The notes under the pieces are model-generated. The model saw only the letters and a list, made by a program, of their open reading frames with translations, searched no databases and was not told where the DNA came from. A stretch of 64,000 nucleotides of DNA from the NCBI RefSeq assembly GCF_034111725.1, contig NZ_JAWUWR010000055.1:1-64000 (forward strand), written 5' to 3'. Source of the stretch: Thalassolituus sp034111725. GTDB lineage: Bacteria; Pseudomonadota; Gammaproteobacteria; Pseudomonadales; Oceanobacteraceae. The position numbers were made by a program, and so were the translations under genes. Below are positions 28,341-37,361 of this stretch, piece after piece (position 1 is the first letter of the stretch; each line of letters starts with the position of its first letter).

Positions 28341-29570
28341 ATGGCTTCTATTATTGCCCGAAGTGGTAAATTGAGAATTAACTTTCAATACAAAGGACAA
28401 CGCTGCCGAGAGCAAACCAAGTTCGAAGACACGCCTCAACATCGTCAGCGGTTGAAAAAAATTGTTGAGCGTATCGAGGCAGAAATAACCCTCGGTACAT
28501 TCGTTTATCGCGATTACTTTCCTAAAAGTGCGAAGGCGGATTTCTTTGACGAACTGGACAAAAAAGTACTGGCGGCCAAGCTCTCGCCCTACTCTGTGGA
28601 TGCTAGCCTTCCAACCTTGGAGGAGTTTACTGAGTTGTGGCTTGCCGAGAAGAAGATCGAATGGCGTGACAGCCATTTGATGACGGTGATCACGAATATT
28701 AATGCGTACGTGATTCCTAGGTTGGGTAGTAAAAGAGTCAACGACATCACCAAAGCAGACATCCTGAATTTCCGCTCCACTCTCGCCAAAGATCCAAAGC
28801 GGAAAAACAGTGAACTGAAGCCTGCCACCATCAACAAGGTTATGACCCCGTTGAGGATGATTATGAATGAAGCCGCTGACCGATATGAGTTTACCTCACC
28901 TTATAAAGGGATCAAATCTCTTAAGATCCTAAGAGTGGATGTCGAGCCGTTTTCCATTGAAGAAGTTCAGCTCATTCTGGCGAATGTTCGTGATGATTTT
29001 AAAACCTATTACACGGTGCGTTTCTTTACGGGCATGCGTACCGGTGAAATTGATGGCTTGAAGTGGAAGTACGTGGATTTTGAGCGTCGCCAGATTTTAA
29101 TTCGTGAAACGGTGGTCGATGGCAAGATGACCTACACCAAAACGGATGGATCGCAACGCGAGATTCATATGTCGCAGCCCGTGTATGACGCGCTGATGAA
29201 GCAGCGCAATCTGACTCGCCGTCAAGAGCTTGTATTCTCAACCCGTAATGACACGCCTTTATCACATAACAATGTGACTAAGCGCGTATGGTATCCATTG
29301 CTGCGCTATTTAGGGATCAAACAAAGACGTCCTTATCAGACGCGCCATACGGCTGCGACTTTGTGGTTGGCTGCTGGGGAAAGCCCGGAGTGGATTGCGC
29401 GACAGATGGGCCATACCACCACCGAGATGCTGTTTCGTGTGTACTCACGCTATGTACCCAACCTCACCCGCCAAGATGGCTCGGCGTTCGATCGGTTACT
29501 GGAGCAACGCTTTGAGAAGGAATCGCCCAAAAGCATAAAGGACATATTATCTAAGGGAGGTGAATTGTAA
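28341..29570 (+). CDS. Tyrosine-type site-specific integrase (DUF3596 arm domain)
   Basis: A 409-residue integrase. Residues 1-60 are the DUF3596 arm-binding domain (MASIIARSGKLRINFQYKGQ), 90-190 the core-binding SAM-like domain, and 200-390 the catalytic domain. Catalytic residues in sight are R233 in TGMRTGEI, R335 and H336 in YQTRHTAAT, H358 in QMGHTT and Y368 in FRVYSRYV. It is the best candidate for integration into tRNA-Arg, though it lies 16 kb from attL and 15 kb from attR. It appears intact. Confidence 0.93.
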   Translation: MASIIARSGKLRINFQYKGQRCREQTKFEDTPQHRQRLKKIVERIEAEITLGTFVYRDYFPKSAKADFFDELDKKVLAAKLSPYSVDASLPTLEEFTELWLAEKKIEWRDSHLMTVITNINAYVIPRLGSKRVNDITKADILNFRSTLAKDPKRKNSELKPATINKVMTPLRMIMNEAADRYEFTSPYKGIKSLKILRVDVEPFSIEEVQLILANVRDDFKTYYTVRFFTGMRTGEIDGLKWKYVDFERRQILIRETVVDGKMTYTKTDGSQREIHMSQPVYDALMKQRNLTRRQELVFSTRNDTPLSHNNVTKRVWYPLLRYLGIKQRRPYQTRHTAATLWLAAGESPEWIARQMGHTTTEMLFRVYSRYVPNLTRQDGSAFDRLLEQRFEKESPKSIKDILSKGGEL

Positions 29571-29824
29571 TGAATAAAGCGCACTTCGAACCTTTGTGGG
29601 TAACCCCAAAAGCTCATAGCATCGCTGATTGGCTGATATTTCTTTATGAGATTCAAGACGGGCGGGGATTGTCTTCGTATCTTGGCATTCGTTCGGGGGT
29701 AGGTAATCACGACGCGGTGAGACTTTGGGTGCATCAAAAGATGCACACCCGACCAAAAGAGTTTCAGACACTCGGAGACTTACGAACAAGCTTTGCACGA
29801 CTTCTACCCGACGCGACAAACTAA
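29570..29824 (+). CDS. Small unknown protein coupled to the integrase
   Basis: An 84-residue protein whose ATG overlaps the TAA of the integrase gene, with GGGAGGTG just upstream, so translation is coupled. It contains WLIFLYEIQDGRGLSSYLG and a basic C-terminal half. No domain recognised. Small frames in this position are seen behind DUF3596-type integrases; a role in integration control is a guess. Confidence 0.6.
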   Translation: MNKAHFEPLWVTPKAHSIADWLIFLYEIQDGRGLSSYLGIRSGVGNHDAVRLWVHQKMHTRPKEFQTLGDLRTSFARLLPDATN

Positions 29825-29842
29825 GGAAAATACACCGTAACG

Positions 29843-29881
29843 CACCTTCTTACTTTATTGATTCATTGAACTAAGAAGGTG
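29843..29881. terminator. Stem-loop after the integrase operon
   Basis: Perfect 10-bp inverted repeat CACCTTCTTA (29843-29852) and TAAGAAGGTG (29872-29881) with a 19-nt loop, in the gap between the integrase operon and a convergent XRE gene. The T run is weak. Confidence 0.5.
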
Positions 29882-29915
29882 TATTCGGTTTGTTAGAAGC
29901 ACATAACAACCATGA

Positions 29916-30146
29916 TCATCTGAGCATTTTGATGCCATCAATGGGATCAACACCCAAGGCATGGCAATACTGCACATACTCAAACACATCCAGCCGACGT
30001 TCTAGCGATTCTATCCTGTGAACCGCTGTCAGCGTGATGTTTAGGGAAGTAGACAACTCTCTCAAACTCAACCCACGAGCTTGCCTAGCTGCGATTAACC
30101 AGCCAATAAGTTTGCCGTATCTAGGGGAAGCGATGGTCTTTATCAA
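29916..30146 (-). CDS. Small XRE-family DNA-binding protein
   Basis: A 76-residue helix-turn-helix protein: RQARGLSLRELSTSLNITLT then VHRIESLERRLDVFEYVQYC and GVDPIDGIKML, the compact XRE type. Only a TTG start (30146) is available in frame and no clear ribosome-binding site precedes it, so the N-terminus is uncertain. It may repress the mobile-element genes around it. Confidence 0.6.
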   Translation of the reverse strand: MIKTIASPRYGKLIGWLIAARQARGLSLRELSTSLNITLTAVHRIESLERRLDVFEYVQYCHALGVDPIDGIKMLR

Positions 30147-30329
30147 ATCATCATCATGAGAATATGAAATTATTCACCAAAATGAAGAAGAACTAACAGA
30201 CCAAAAAAAATAAAAAACGGAATGATTCTGAGTATTAACGGGGTAACTGTCATTAATTGTCTGCTAGAAAAATTAATTTATAGTTTTATTTTCTTCGATT
30301 AAAAACATAGCAAATAAAGGATGCATTTA

Positions 30330-30839
30330 ATGAAATCGATTTCTCCAGCTTTATTGATTCTGACGACAGTTTTAACTGGCTGTAGCACCATGAAAAGTTT
30401 GGTTGGCCATGGCGTCACGGATTTTTACGATGGCGAAAAACGCTCGATCACAGAAGTTTCCATCATTGAAAACAACGGAAATTCTGGCTGGGGAATGGGA
30501 GCTGGCGTGATAATCAATTCCATTGATGGGAAAAAACTAGCCTTCTTACCTCAATCAAAACACGCGATCTTACCAGGCAAGCACGAGATCGATTACGAAT
30601 GCGATCTAAATCCCAATGTCATGGGTGGAGATAAAGATCCAAAAGTCGGGCATGCTACAGCAACGATCGATGTTGCTCCGGGCGTACATTACAAGCTGGT
30701 AGGACAGATTCATAATTTGCCTTCTACACAATGGTATTACACTGAGAAAAGCTTTTTAGGACAAACAACCCGCATATTGAATAAACACTCATGTGAATTA
30801 AAACTTATGCAACATGAGGTATACACAAGTGAAATTTAA
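30330..30839 (+). CDS. Lipoprotein, unknown function
   Basis: A 169-residue lipoprotein: signal peptide MKSISPALLILTTVLTGCS with a lipobox (LTGC), so anchored to a membrane. The mature part contains a glycine segment (NGNSGWGMGAGV) and two spaced cysteines (YECDLN, HSCEL). ATG 30330 has AAAGG upstream. It overlaps the next exported protein by 26 bp. No homology recognised. It is placed between an integrase and large recombinases as cargo. Confidence 0.7.
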   Translation: MKSISPALLILTTVLTGCSTMKSLVGHGVTDFYDGEKRSITEVSIIENNGNSGWGMGAGVIINSIDGKKLAFLPQSKHAILPGKHEIDYECDLNPNVMGGDKDPKVGHATATIDVAPGVHYKLVGQIHNLPSTQWYYTEKSFLGQTTRILNKHSCELKLMQHEVYTSEI

Positions 30840-31233
30840 GATAAAAGCCTTACTAGGGCTTATGATGATTGGCTTAAGCCAATCATCCGTGGCTGATAAA
30901 ACCACTCAACCTGTTTGGTTCGGTATCTACACCTCAGACCACAGCATTTTACAGGTAAATTGTACAATATTGGCGTTTAGGTCTATGTATTACCAATTCT
31001 ATGTCACCAATTTGCTACCAGTGGCTCTTTCGAAAAAAGTAATAGACCATACAGATCAATTTGTTCTTGATATCCAAAAGACTGGATTCAACGCGCTGGT
31101 AGACTATAGGATAGATTGGCTTGGAGGCTCCGGAGGATTAGAATATAGTGAGTATGGCACGGCTCAACGCAATGTTTTAATTTCAGGCGTCGCCAATATG
31201 TCTGGAACTGCATTAAAATTAGATTGTAAATAA
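30814..31233 (+). CDS. Exported protein, unknown function
   Basis: A 139-residue protein with an N-terminal signal peptide (basic KFKIKA, hydrophobic LLGLMMIGLSQ, cleavage near SVADK). The mature part is probably beta-rich and has two cysteines, near the start (QVNCTIL) and at the end (LDCK), that could pair in the periplasm. The start overlaps the lipoprotein gene, so they are translated together. Confidence 0.65.
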   Translation: MRYTQVKFKIKALLGLMMIGLSQSSVADKTTQPVWFGIYTSDHSILQVNCTILAFRSMYYQFYVTNLLPVALSKKVIDHTDQFVLDIQKTGFNALVDYRIDWLGGSGGLEYSEYGTAQRNVLISGVANMSGTALKLDCK

Positions 31234-31256
31234 CAGGTATTTTAGAGGTATAGTAT

Positions 31257-31415
31257 ATGCTTGGTGAAATGTTGAATGCTGTTGTTATTTTTGGGGTATT
31301 AACCATAATCGGACTATCAACCTATATGATAATATCCTATATCAGAAATAGGCGCTTGGAGAAATATTATAAAGAAAATCCCGATAAAAACCCGTTAGGC
31401 TCCGAGTTTGATTGA
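31257..31415 (+). CDS. Small single-span membrane protein (52 residues)
   Basis: A short gene with ATG at 31257 and AGAGG about 9 bp upstream. The product has one hydrophobic span (AVVIFGVLTIIGLSTYMIIS) followed by a basic stop-transfer RNRRLEK and a hydrophilic tail ending GSEFD. It follows the exported protein by 23 bp on the same strand, giving a lipoprotein / exported / membrane trio. Confidence 0.6.
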   Translation: MLGEMLNAVVIFGVLTIIGLSTYMIISYIRNRRLEKYYKENPDKNPLGSEFD

Positions 31416-31509
31416 TAACGAATTTAAAATCAGATGTGGTTGTACAAATTCCATTTTTCCAACCCCATCAGACGTTACACCCATGAAACGAATCTCAGAA
31501 TATATTTAG

Positions 31510-34092
31510 CTACTCGACATCAGCGCGGATATGGAGTTTCATAATAAAATCCCACGCACTATTCTGACGGTGATTATAAAAATCCGGTTTTTTTACAAAA
31601 ATATCATTTGGTGCCTGACGAGATATCAGACTCCAACGATATGCGAATTTCTCCCGCGCCATATTAGGCAGGTTTAGAAAACTCTCGATCATTAATTTAA
31701 TTTTTTCCTTATCGTTTCGAGACCATTGATTAATAATTATATTCAAAATATTTTTATCCCGCTTAAGAGATTTAGGAATAATTTTAAAAATAGGATACAG
31801 ATAATAGAACTGTTTGGACGTAATCTCATTATTTTTCAGAGACTTAAAACATTTGACTAAATCGTTAAAATAATTATCATCTTTGGAATATAATTTCTCT
31901 GGCGAATATTCCGAGACATCGAGCCAATGGTCAACTGAGATATTTTCCACAAGATTTTTCATACGATTATGCATAATCCTCCTAACAGACGAGACCGCAA
32001 TTAGTCCATCATCATATGAAATATTTCGTGATCTACAGTGTTTATAAATAGCCTCTACATTACGATCCAATAATAACGAAAATGTTTTGGCTGTAAATCG
32101 TGGTAAATTTCTATCACGATATTCATTGGATATAATATCCAGCGTATGAATGTAGGTTTTAAGCGTTGTTTCTGGCGAGCTATGACCCATTTCAGAGGCT
32201 AATTGATGCAAAACATTGAATTGACGTGTTCCAATACCACTAGGCCTAACCCGGCTGAGATATTGATTGAATCGATCGAATTCATCCAAATCAATACTCA
32301 AATAATCATTATTAATATTACGATTTAAATTATTCATAAACATCATCATATAAAAATTTCTAGACGCAAACGAGTGACGTAATGAATGAAATCTCATATT
32401 GCTATCATTAGTAATACCCTGGAGCATACGTGTGAGTACATGAAATAAATTATCATAATAAGTCGACTCCGCACGATCATCACCTGAAAATATTAATTTA
32501 TGGTTAGAAATCGCAGTATTTTTTGATCTACAACCAATATGATTTTTTAAAAAATTCACTTCATCATCACTGAACCTCCCAGTAATCGCTACCTGACGAG
32601 GACTATGAGCTGTTTTCAATTGATGATTTTGATGAGGCTGAATGATAACCACCATAAAACGTGTCATATGAAAATCACTAAACAATAAATTTTCAATTTC
32701 TCCTCGTCTCAGCCCTAGACGATAGCCAATGACCAGTAGCAATAACATATGTCTAACAAAATTACGTCGCTCTAACGAAATCTCACTGACGATATTTTTA
32801 GATAATTCATCGTATAATCTGAAGTATTCATGCGGTAACAATATTGTTGGACTCACTGCACGGACCAATGAATTTGATTTGGAATTTATTTTTAGTAGTT
32901 TTCTATTCTGACACCGGTGTAGATACCACAAATATTTTTCGATTGATTCTCGTAAATTAGATTGTGACTCGACTGGAGCTGAACTGATCATATCGAGCAA
33001 ATCACAAATCAAACCCTCATCAGATAACTCCTCAGGGTTATCATTAAAAAATTGCAATTGAAAACGACCTATTAGATCATTATAAAGTCGCAGCAGGCCC
33101 GAAATTTTGATTTTTTTACCGAATCTAGTACTGTTTTTTGCATAATAATAAACGCAACGCGTTACAGAGAGATCTACATAGCTCAATGAATCATTTAATT
33201 TTGATAGCTCAACCAACAAATCCTCATGTTCATTGAGATTCGCAATTATTTTAGATACCTCTGAGAAAATATCGGAACGCGCCTGTTTTCTTGAAATATT
33301 TGATTTAAAATCCGATTCATTGAGAAATTTCTGATTATCGATTTTTTCAGACAATGATCTCAACATGATCTTTTCTGTGAAAAAACGGTTTTTTGATCGA
33401 TCCGTCTGAACATTAACAATAGCTGATGGTATTTGTGTTTTGTGGAATCCGACCATTGCTGAGAGAAATTGCTTTTGCTTAACAGTCGAAAAATTCTTAT
33501 CGTGATTTTCCAAAAATCCCCTGAGACAGGAAAACCACGATTGTGATTTTTCCGGAACCAGACTCTCCCTGAAATAAAAAATCAAACTCAGCGTTAAATC
33601 ATCGGGAATCCAAACGGTATCATTTAATAATCGATACCAATAAACGTCATTATGTCGTACTAACCCCTCAATAAAACCATGTTCATATATGTATTTTATT
33701 TGTCGTGGATTCAATAAAACTGAATTCCGAATGAGACTATAGATGATTACCGACGAGTGATATTTGGGATCAATATCATGAATTTTTTTATAAAATACGT
33801 TATCAAATTTTATAATTGATCGATAAACAATCTCATTATCAGGATTGATCGGAGCCGGTGGCGTCTGAATAACAGATGTTCTGTAAATTTCTCGAAGACC
33901 AATTCGACCCTCCTCGCGCCACCGTTCTACCAAATAATTGAATTGACTCTGAACATCGTCTCCGCCAGCTAACCGCTCCATAACATCGAGCAATTCTCTC
34001 AATTGAGTACCTGTAATAGGATCATCAGAATCTAATTCAATATTTAATTGTGATAATGCGAATCTGGTAAATTCAAAAATTTCAGTTGGCAT
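31510..34092 (-). CDS. Very large tyrosine recombinase (860 residues)
   Basis: The catalytic domain sits in the middle (about 440-660) rather than at the end. Motifs: R463 in GYRLGLRRGEIENL, H569/R572/H573 in MRFHSLRHSFAS, H637 in EMGHSSPETT and Y647 in LKTYIHT. All key residues are present, so it should be active. About 420 residues precede and 200 follow, with no recognised domain. Ordinary integrases have 300-450 residues. It overlaps the upstream 730-residue gene by 11 bp, so the two are made together. Strongly AT-rich with many Asn, Ile and Lys codons. Confidence 0.85.
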   Translation of the reverse strand: MPTEIFEFTRFALSQLNIELDSDDPITGTQLRELLDVMERLAGGDDVQSQFNYLVERWREEGRIGLREIYRTSVIQTPPAPINPDNEIVYRSIIKFDNVFYKKIHDIDPKYHSSVIIYSLIRNSVLLNPRQIKYIYEHGFIEGLVRHNDVYWYRLLNDTVWIPDDLTLSLIFYFRESLVPEKSQSWFSCLRGFLENHDKNFSTVKQKQFLSAMVGFHKTQIPSAIVNVQTDRSKNRFFTEKIMLRSLSEKIDNQKFLNESDFKSNISRKQARSDIFSEVSKIIANLNEHEDLLVELSKLNDSLSYVDLSVTRCVYYYAKNSTRFGKKIKISGLLRLYNDLIGRFQLQFFNDNPEELSDEGLICDLLDMISSAPVESQSNLRESIEKYLWYLHRCQNRKLLKINSKSNSLVRAVSPTILLPHEYFRLYDELSKNIVSEISLERRNFVRHMLLLLVIGYRLGLRRGEIENLLFSDFHMTRFMVVIIQPHQNHQLKTAHSPRQVAITGRFSDDEVNFLKNHIGCRSKNTAISNHKLIFSGDDRAESTYYDNLFHVLTRMLQGITNDSNMRFHSLRHSFASRNFYMMMFMNNLNRNINNDYLSIDLDEFDRFNQYLSRVRPSGIGTRQFNVLHQLASEMGHSSPETTLKTYIHTLDIISNEYRDRNLPRFTAKTFSLLLDRNVEAIYKHCRSRNISYDDGLIAVSSVRRIMHNRMKNLVENISVDHWLDVSEYSPEKLYSKDDNYFNDLVKCFKSLKNNEITSKQFYYLYPIFKIIPKSLKRDKNILNIIINQWSRNDKEKIKLMIESFLNLPNMAREKFAYRWSLISRQAPNDIFVKKPDFYNHRQNSAWDFIMKLHIRADVE

Positions 34093-36274
34093 ATTGAAAC
34101 CATCCCTCGTTAATTTCTAATTCAATGATAATTTTTTCATAGGCATCTAAAATGGACTTTCTTGCAATAACGGGGCAATGAACTGAAAAATCGTCCCAAA
34201 TTGCCTCACCCATCGAATGATGATTCATGACCATACCCGATGCCTCGTAGCTGACACCCAATTCGCGTAATTTATTTTTTAAATATTTCCTCATTGAATT
34301 GATTGGTAGATTTGAAAAATCAGAAAGATATTTTTCAATATTGCAAACCCTGCTATCGACGATGTAATTATTGTCATCAATAAAAAAACAAAAATTGTCA
34401 TTTTTGTTATCAGCAAAAACTCGTTGAATCGATAACTCCCTAACAAATCTGTAAAATTTCGATATTTTAATGGCCATTGGATGAACAGGCTGAAACCTCG
34501 CATGAGAAAATTTAAAATTATCTTTATCCCTAAAATATAAAATATCACACCCAGAATCGATCTCTATCAACGGATCATTTATACCTCGTACTGCTGTGAA
34601 AATTGACTGAGTTACAATGCATAGCAGCGTGATATTATTGTGCCAATCATTGGTTAAAACCTCAGTTTCCTGACAAGATTTTGCCAATTTTTTTAATAGC
34701 AGCGAGACATCCTGAGTTCCCGGAACATATCTAGCACTAAAAACGCCTACCTGAGAGGTACGATCATCTATTGGCAAATATCCACCACAGCGTGAAATGA
34801 GAGTTTTTAGTGAGAACCTATAGCACCGATAAATCTCCTCTGAGGTGATTACCGAATAAAAACGTGGTGCGCTCGTGGACGAGATATTATGACCAAATGT
34901 AGTCTGAACAATCATTGGATCAAAACTTGTTCTCGCAATGTTGATTATCGAGTTTGATATCCTAGATACTGTGAATCTCGATGTGTCAATATTCAACGTC
35001 GATAGAATATTACGAATTTCTTTTTTGATGACAGCCTCATCAAATTTATTTATTTTATTAATCAAACATGTCATATCACGAACAGTCATTGCATAATTAG
35101 GCAATTCAACATGCGTAGCGTGATATAATGCATTACTCCTATTTTCTGTGAACACTGGCTTTTCAATTTTTTTATATTCTGGATTAATTCTAGGTATATG
35201 AATTGAGTTATTCTCGGCATCATAATAAATTCTATCCATCGATAATTGTGAGTTCGCATTCGTTGATTTTCTAGTTATGCCTAAAATTTTAGTCACGTTG
35301 AAACCGTAGTTTAGGCTTAATTTTAATATTCTGATCACCAACCATTCGATTTCATCACTGTCATACCAACCCTCGCCATGTCGGATCAACCCCCAAATCT
35401 CCCCGAGCTCATGGTCTGATAATTGTCGATTATCGATTGCAATAGCAGCATTCTCCCGACGCAATCGATTCATGATGTTCGTGCTATCGCGTCCAGCTAG
35501 TCTAACCTCAACTGTTGTTGACCGAATCTCTCCGATTTGTAAGTATTGACGTTCGATTTCAAAGTTTTCATTTTTTTCTAACCCATTATTTTGATTAGAA
35601 TTCTTCTCAAAATACTCAGCAATCCCTGGTAGAGATTCGGCATCATCAGGATCAGACGGAATAATGACCTCTAAATGTCCATCACGATCGATCTGAACAC
35701 CGTTTTTAGATATTTTTTTGCTAATATTTAAACCATCAATAAATGATTTTTTACTGAATCTCCGCCGATGAACATTTTCTCCATTACAAACGAACAAAAA
35801 TCTTTTTGAGTTTTTTAATTGTGATGGGCTCAATCTCAATAAATCTAAAATATCAGTTGCATTAACACCATCAACATCTACAGGGGGCATCATCTGACAT
35901 TTCCTGATTATCAGACCAAAACCGTCTATATCGTGATTTTTTAGATTTTTTGAATGTTCAGATTTCAATCCCATTAGAAATTCAAACTGCAATTTTTGAA
36001 TATCAGGTCGATTACGATTATCGACATACATTGCTGCCCATACCGGATGCAGGAGAATCAACCCTCGCATACGCCTATCCGCTAACGTTTGATAATCGCT
36101 CTGCCAGTCGTCCAGATTCGTACATGATTTTTTTAATTTCTCAGTGTAATCAATTATTTTTTGTAGAAAATCAGTTGTGTGTTCAGTTTTTATCCTCTCG
36201 AGGTTTTCGTAAATCTGCTGAATTCCATTTTTTTTAGGTGGTGGATTCATTATTTTTTCTGCTAATTCCGTCAT
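34082..36274 (-). CDS. Large degenerate tyrosine-recombinase-like protein (730 residues)
   Basis: It is upstream partner of the 860-residue recombinase. Two recombinase-like signature sets can be seen: one around 430-475 (VSRISNS, TFGHNISS, PRFYSV) and a second at 555-700 (R563 in TAVRGINDPL, R662 in NSMRKYLKNK, H685/H686 in MNHHSMGEAIWDDFS) that lacks an obvious tyrosine. It may be a catalytically weak accessory recombinase or a fusion of two recombinase-like units. A repeat-rich region lies upstream of its start. The assignment is by motif reading only. Confidence 0.55.
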   Translation of the reverse strand: MTELAEKIMNPPPKKNGIQQIYENLERIKTEHTTDFLQKIIDYTEKLKKSCTNLDDWQSDYQTLADRRMRGLILLHPVWAAMYVDNRNRPDIQKLQFEFLMGLKSEHSKNLKNHDIDGFGLIIRKCQMMPPVDVDGVNATDILDLLRLSPSQLKNSKRFLFVCNGENVHRRRFSKKSFIDGLNISKKISKNGVQIDRDGHLEVIIPSDPDDAESLPGIAEYFEKNSNQNNGLEKNENFEIERQYLQIGEIRSTTVEVRLAGRDSTNIMNRLRRENAAIAIDNRQLSDHELGEIWGLIRHGEGWYDSDEIEWLVIRILKLSLNYGFNVTKILGITRKSTNANSQLSMDRIYYDAENNSIHIPRINPEYKKIEKPVFTENRSNALYHATHVELPNYAMTVRDMTCLINKINKFDEAVIKKEIRNILSTLNIDTSRFTVSRISNSIINIARTSFDPMIVQTTFGHNISSTSAPRFYSVITSEEIYRCYRFSLKTLISRCGGYLPIDDRTSQVGVFSARYVPGTQDVSLLLKKLAKSCQETEVLTNDWHNNITLLCIVTQSIFTAVRGINDPLIEIDSGCDILYFRDKDNFKFSHARFQPVHPMAIKISKFYRFVRELSIQRVFADNKNDNFCFFIDDNNYIVDSRVCNIEKYLSDFSNLPINSMRKYLKNKLRELGVSYEASGMVMNHHSMGEAIWDDFSVHCPVIARKSILDAYEKIIIELEINEGWFQYAN

Positions 36275-36930
36275 CTGTTCGCTCCAATCTGAGTTGTTAT
36301 CAGACCTATAGCAGCGGAGGGACAGATACGTTTCCTAGTAGGCTGGAGCGTAATTCCACCCACCATGTGACGGCGTATATCTGCATTCACACAGTTGAAT
36401 CAGAGGCAGATTCCTAATAAAAAATGCTCATCATGCCCAGTACGCCGGGGGGATTAGCTATAGCGATGGAGGATCATTCAAAGATTTCTCGAAGGAAATG
36501 TGATCATGCTGGACTTGCTATGGTCTACTTCACCTATAGCAACGGTGGGACAGAGCTCATATGGGGTCGGAATACTTTCTTACGGATACCCAAAAGCATG
36601 CGATGAGCATGACTGTAGATCCCCTAAGGCGTGGTTTACCGGAGTGGTAGATTATAAGGCAGGCAGCAATGATGACATCACAATCTCCGCGTCGTTTAAA
36701 AATTTTAAATATTATTTTACTTTTAAAACAGTAACTTACCTGAGTTGAATTGTGAGCGATGACCTTATAGGTCACGCGCTGTTAAACGACTAGCTTTAAA
36801 GTGCTATTTTTTCTAAGCTTCACTGAAGGATAATAAACAACCAGATATTACTTATTCTCGGTAACAGTCATTTATTATAATACGCACATAAAGATGCCAT
36901 ACTGAATTTTACAACTAAGAAGGATAAAAC
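36275..36930. other. 656-bp gene-free region with imperfect repeats, possible recombination site
   Basis: No convincing gene. A 23-bp imperfect direct repeat (ACCTATAGCRRCGGWGGGACAGA type) is at 36304-36326 and 36532-36554, with a shorter relative at 36458-36473 (CTATAGCGATGGAGGA). The second copy also forms the right arm of an inverted repeat, TTGCTATGGT (36515-36524) and ACCTATAGCAA (36532-36542), around a 7-bp spacer, the geometry of a tyrosine-recombinase core site. The right part is AT-rich and holds a TATAAT before the next gene. Confidence 0.45.
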
Positions 36931-37293
36931 ATGTCTGACTTAATGAAAATGAGTGATGCTTTGGCGAAATTTAACGCCTCGATAAAAAATTGGAGATTAA
37001 CACCGAATGAAACCTCTATATTATTAGGCATTAGCAAATTTGAGTTCATAGAAATACAGAATATTCCTGAGTTATCAATTGATTCGCCCCTTTATAATTG
37101 TATGAATTTGATTTACCAGATTAACGAAGCGCTTTCCAGAGTAAGTCCAGATGGTGCATTTGATCACTTCCTTAATCACCCCTACCCGGACAGCCCTCTA
37201 TCGGGTATGAGCATCAGAGAGTTTTTAATTAAAAACCCAAATATTGAAAGCTATAAAATAATTTTTAACTGGCTTATGGGTATATTAGTCTAA
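36931..37293 (+). CDS. Antitoxin-like protein resembling MbcA/ParS toxin-binding domain
   Basis: A 120-residue protein. The C-terminal half (INEALSRVSPDG, then FDHFLNHPYPDSPLSGMSI, REFLIKNP) looks like the MbcA/ParS (DUF2384) domain that binds RES-type toxins, and the N-terminal half could be its helix-turn-helix (TPNETSILLGISKFEFIEIQ). No RES toxin gene is adjacent, so it would be an orphan. ATG 36931 has AAGGA upstream and a TATAAT element about 60 bp before. Confidence 0.55.
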   Translation: MSDLMKMSDALAKFNASIKNWRLTPNETSILLGISKFEFIEIQNIPELSIDSPLYNCMNLIYQINEALSRVSPDGAFDHFLNHPYPDSPLSGMSIREFLIKNPNIESYKIIFNWLMGILV

Positions 37294-37361
37294 ATGATAC
37301 TATTCGAAAGCGATTTTATCATGCTAAATAATTATTGGCGGTTTCGCATAATACAAATAAT

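Noticed and set aside
36424..36748. Two overlapping plus-strand frames upstream of the recombinase pair
   Set aside because: They lie in the repeat-rich gap, overlap each other in different frames and have no family features.
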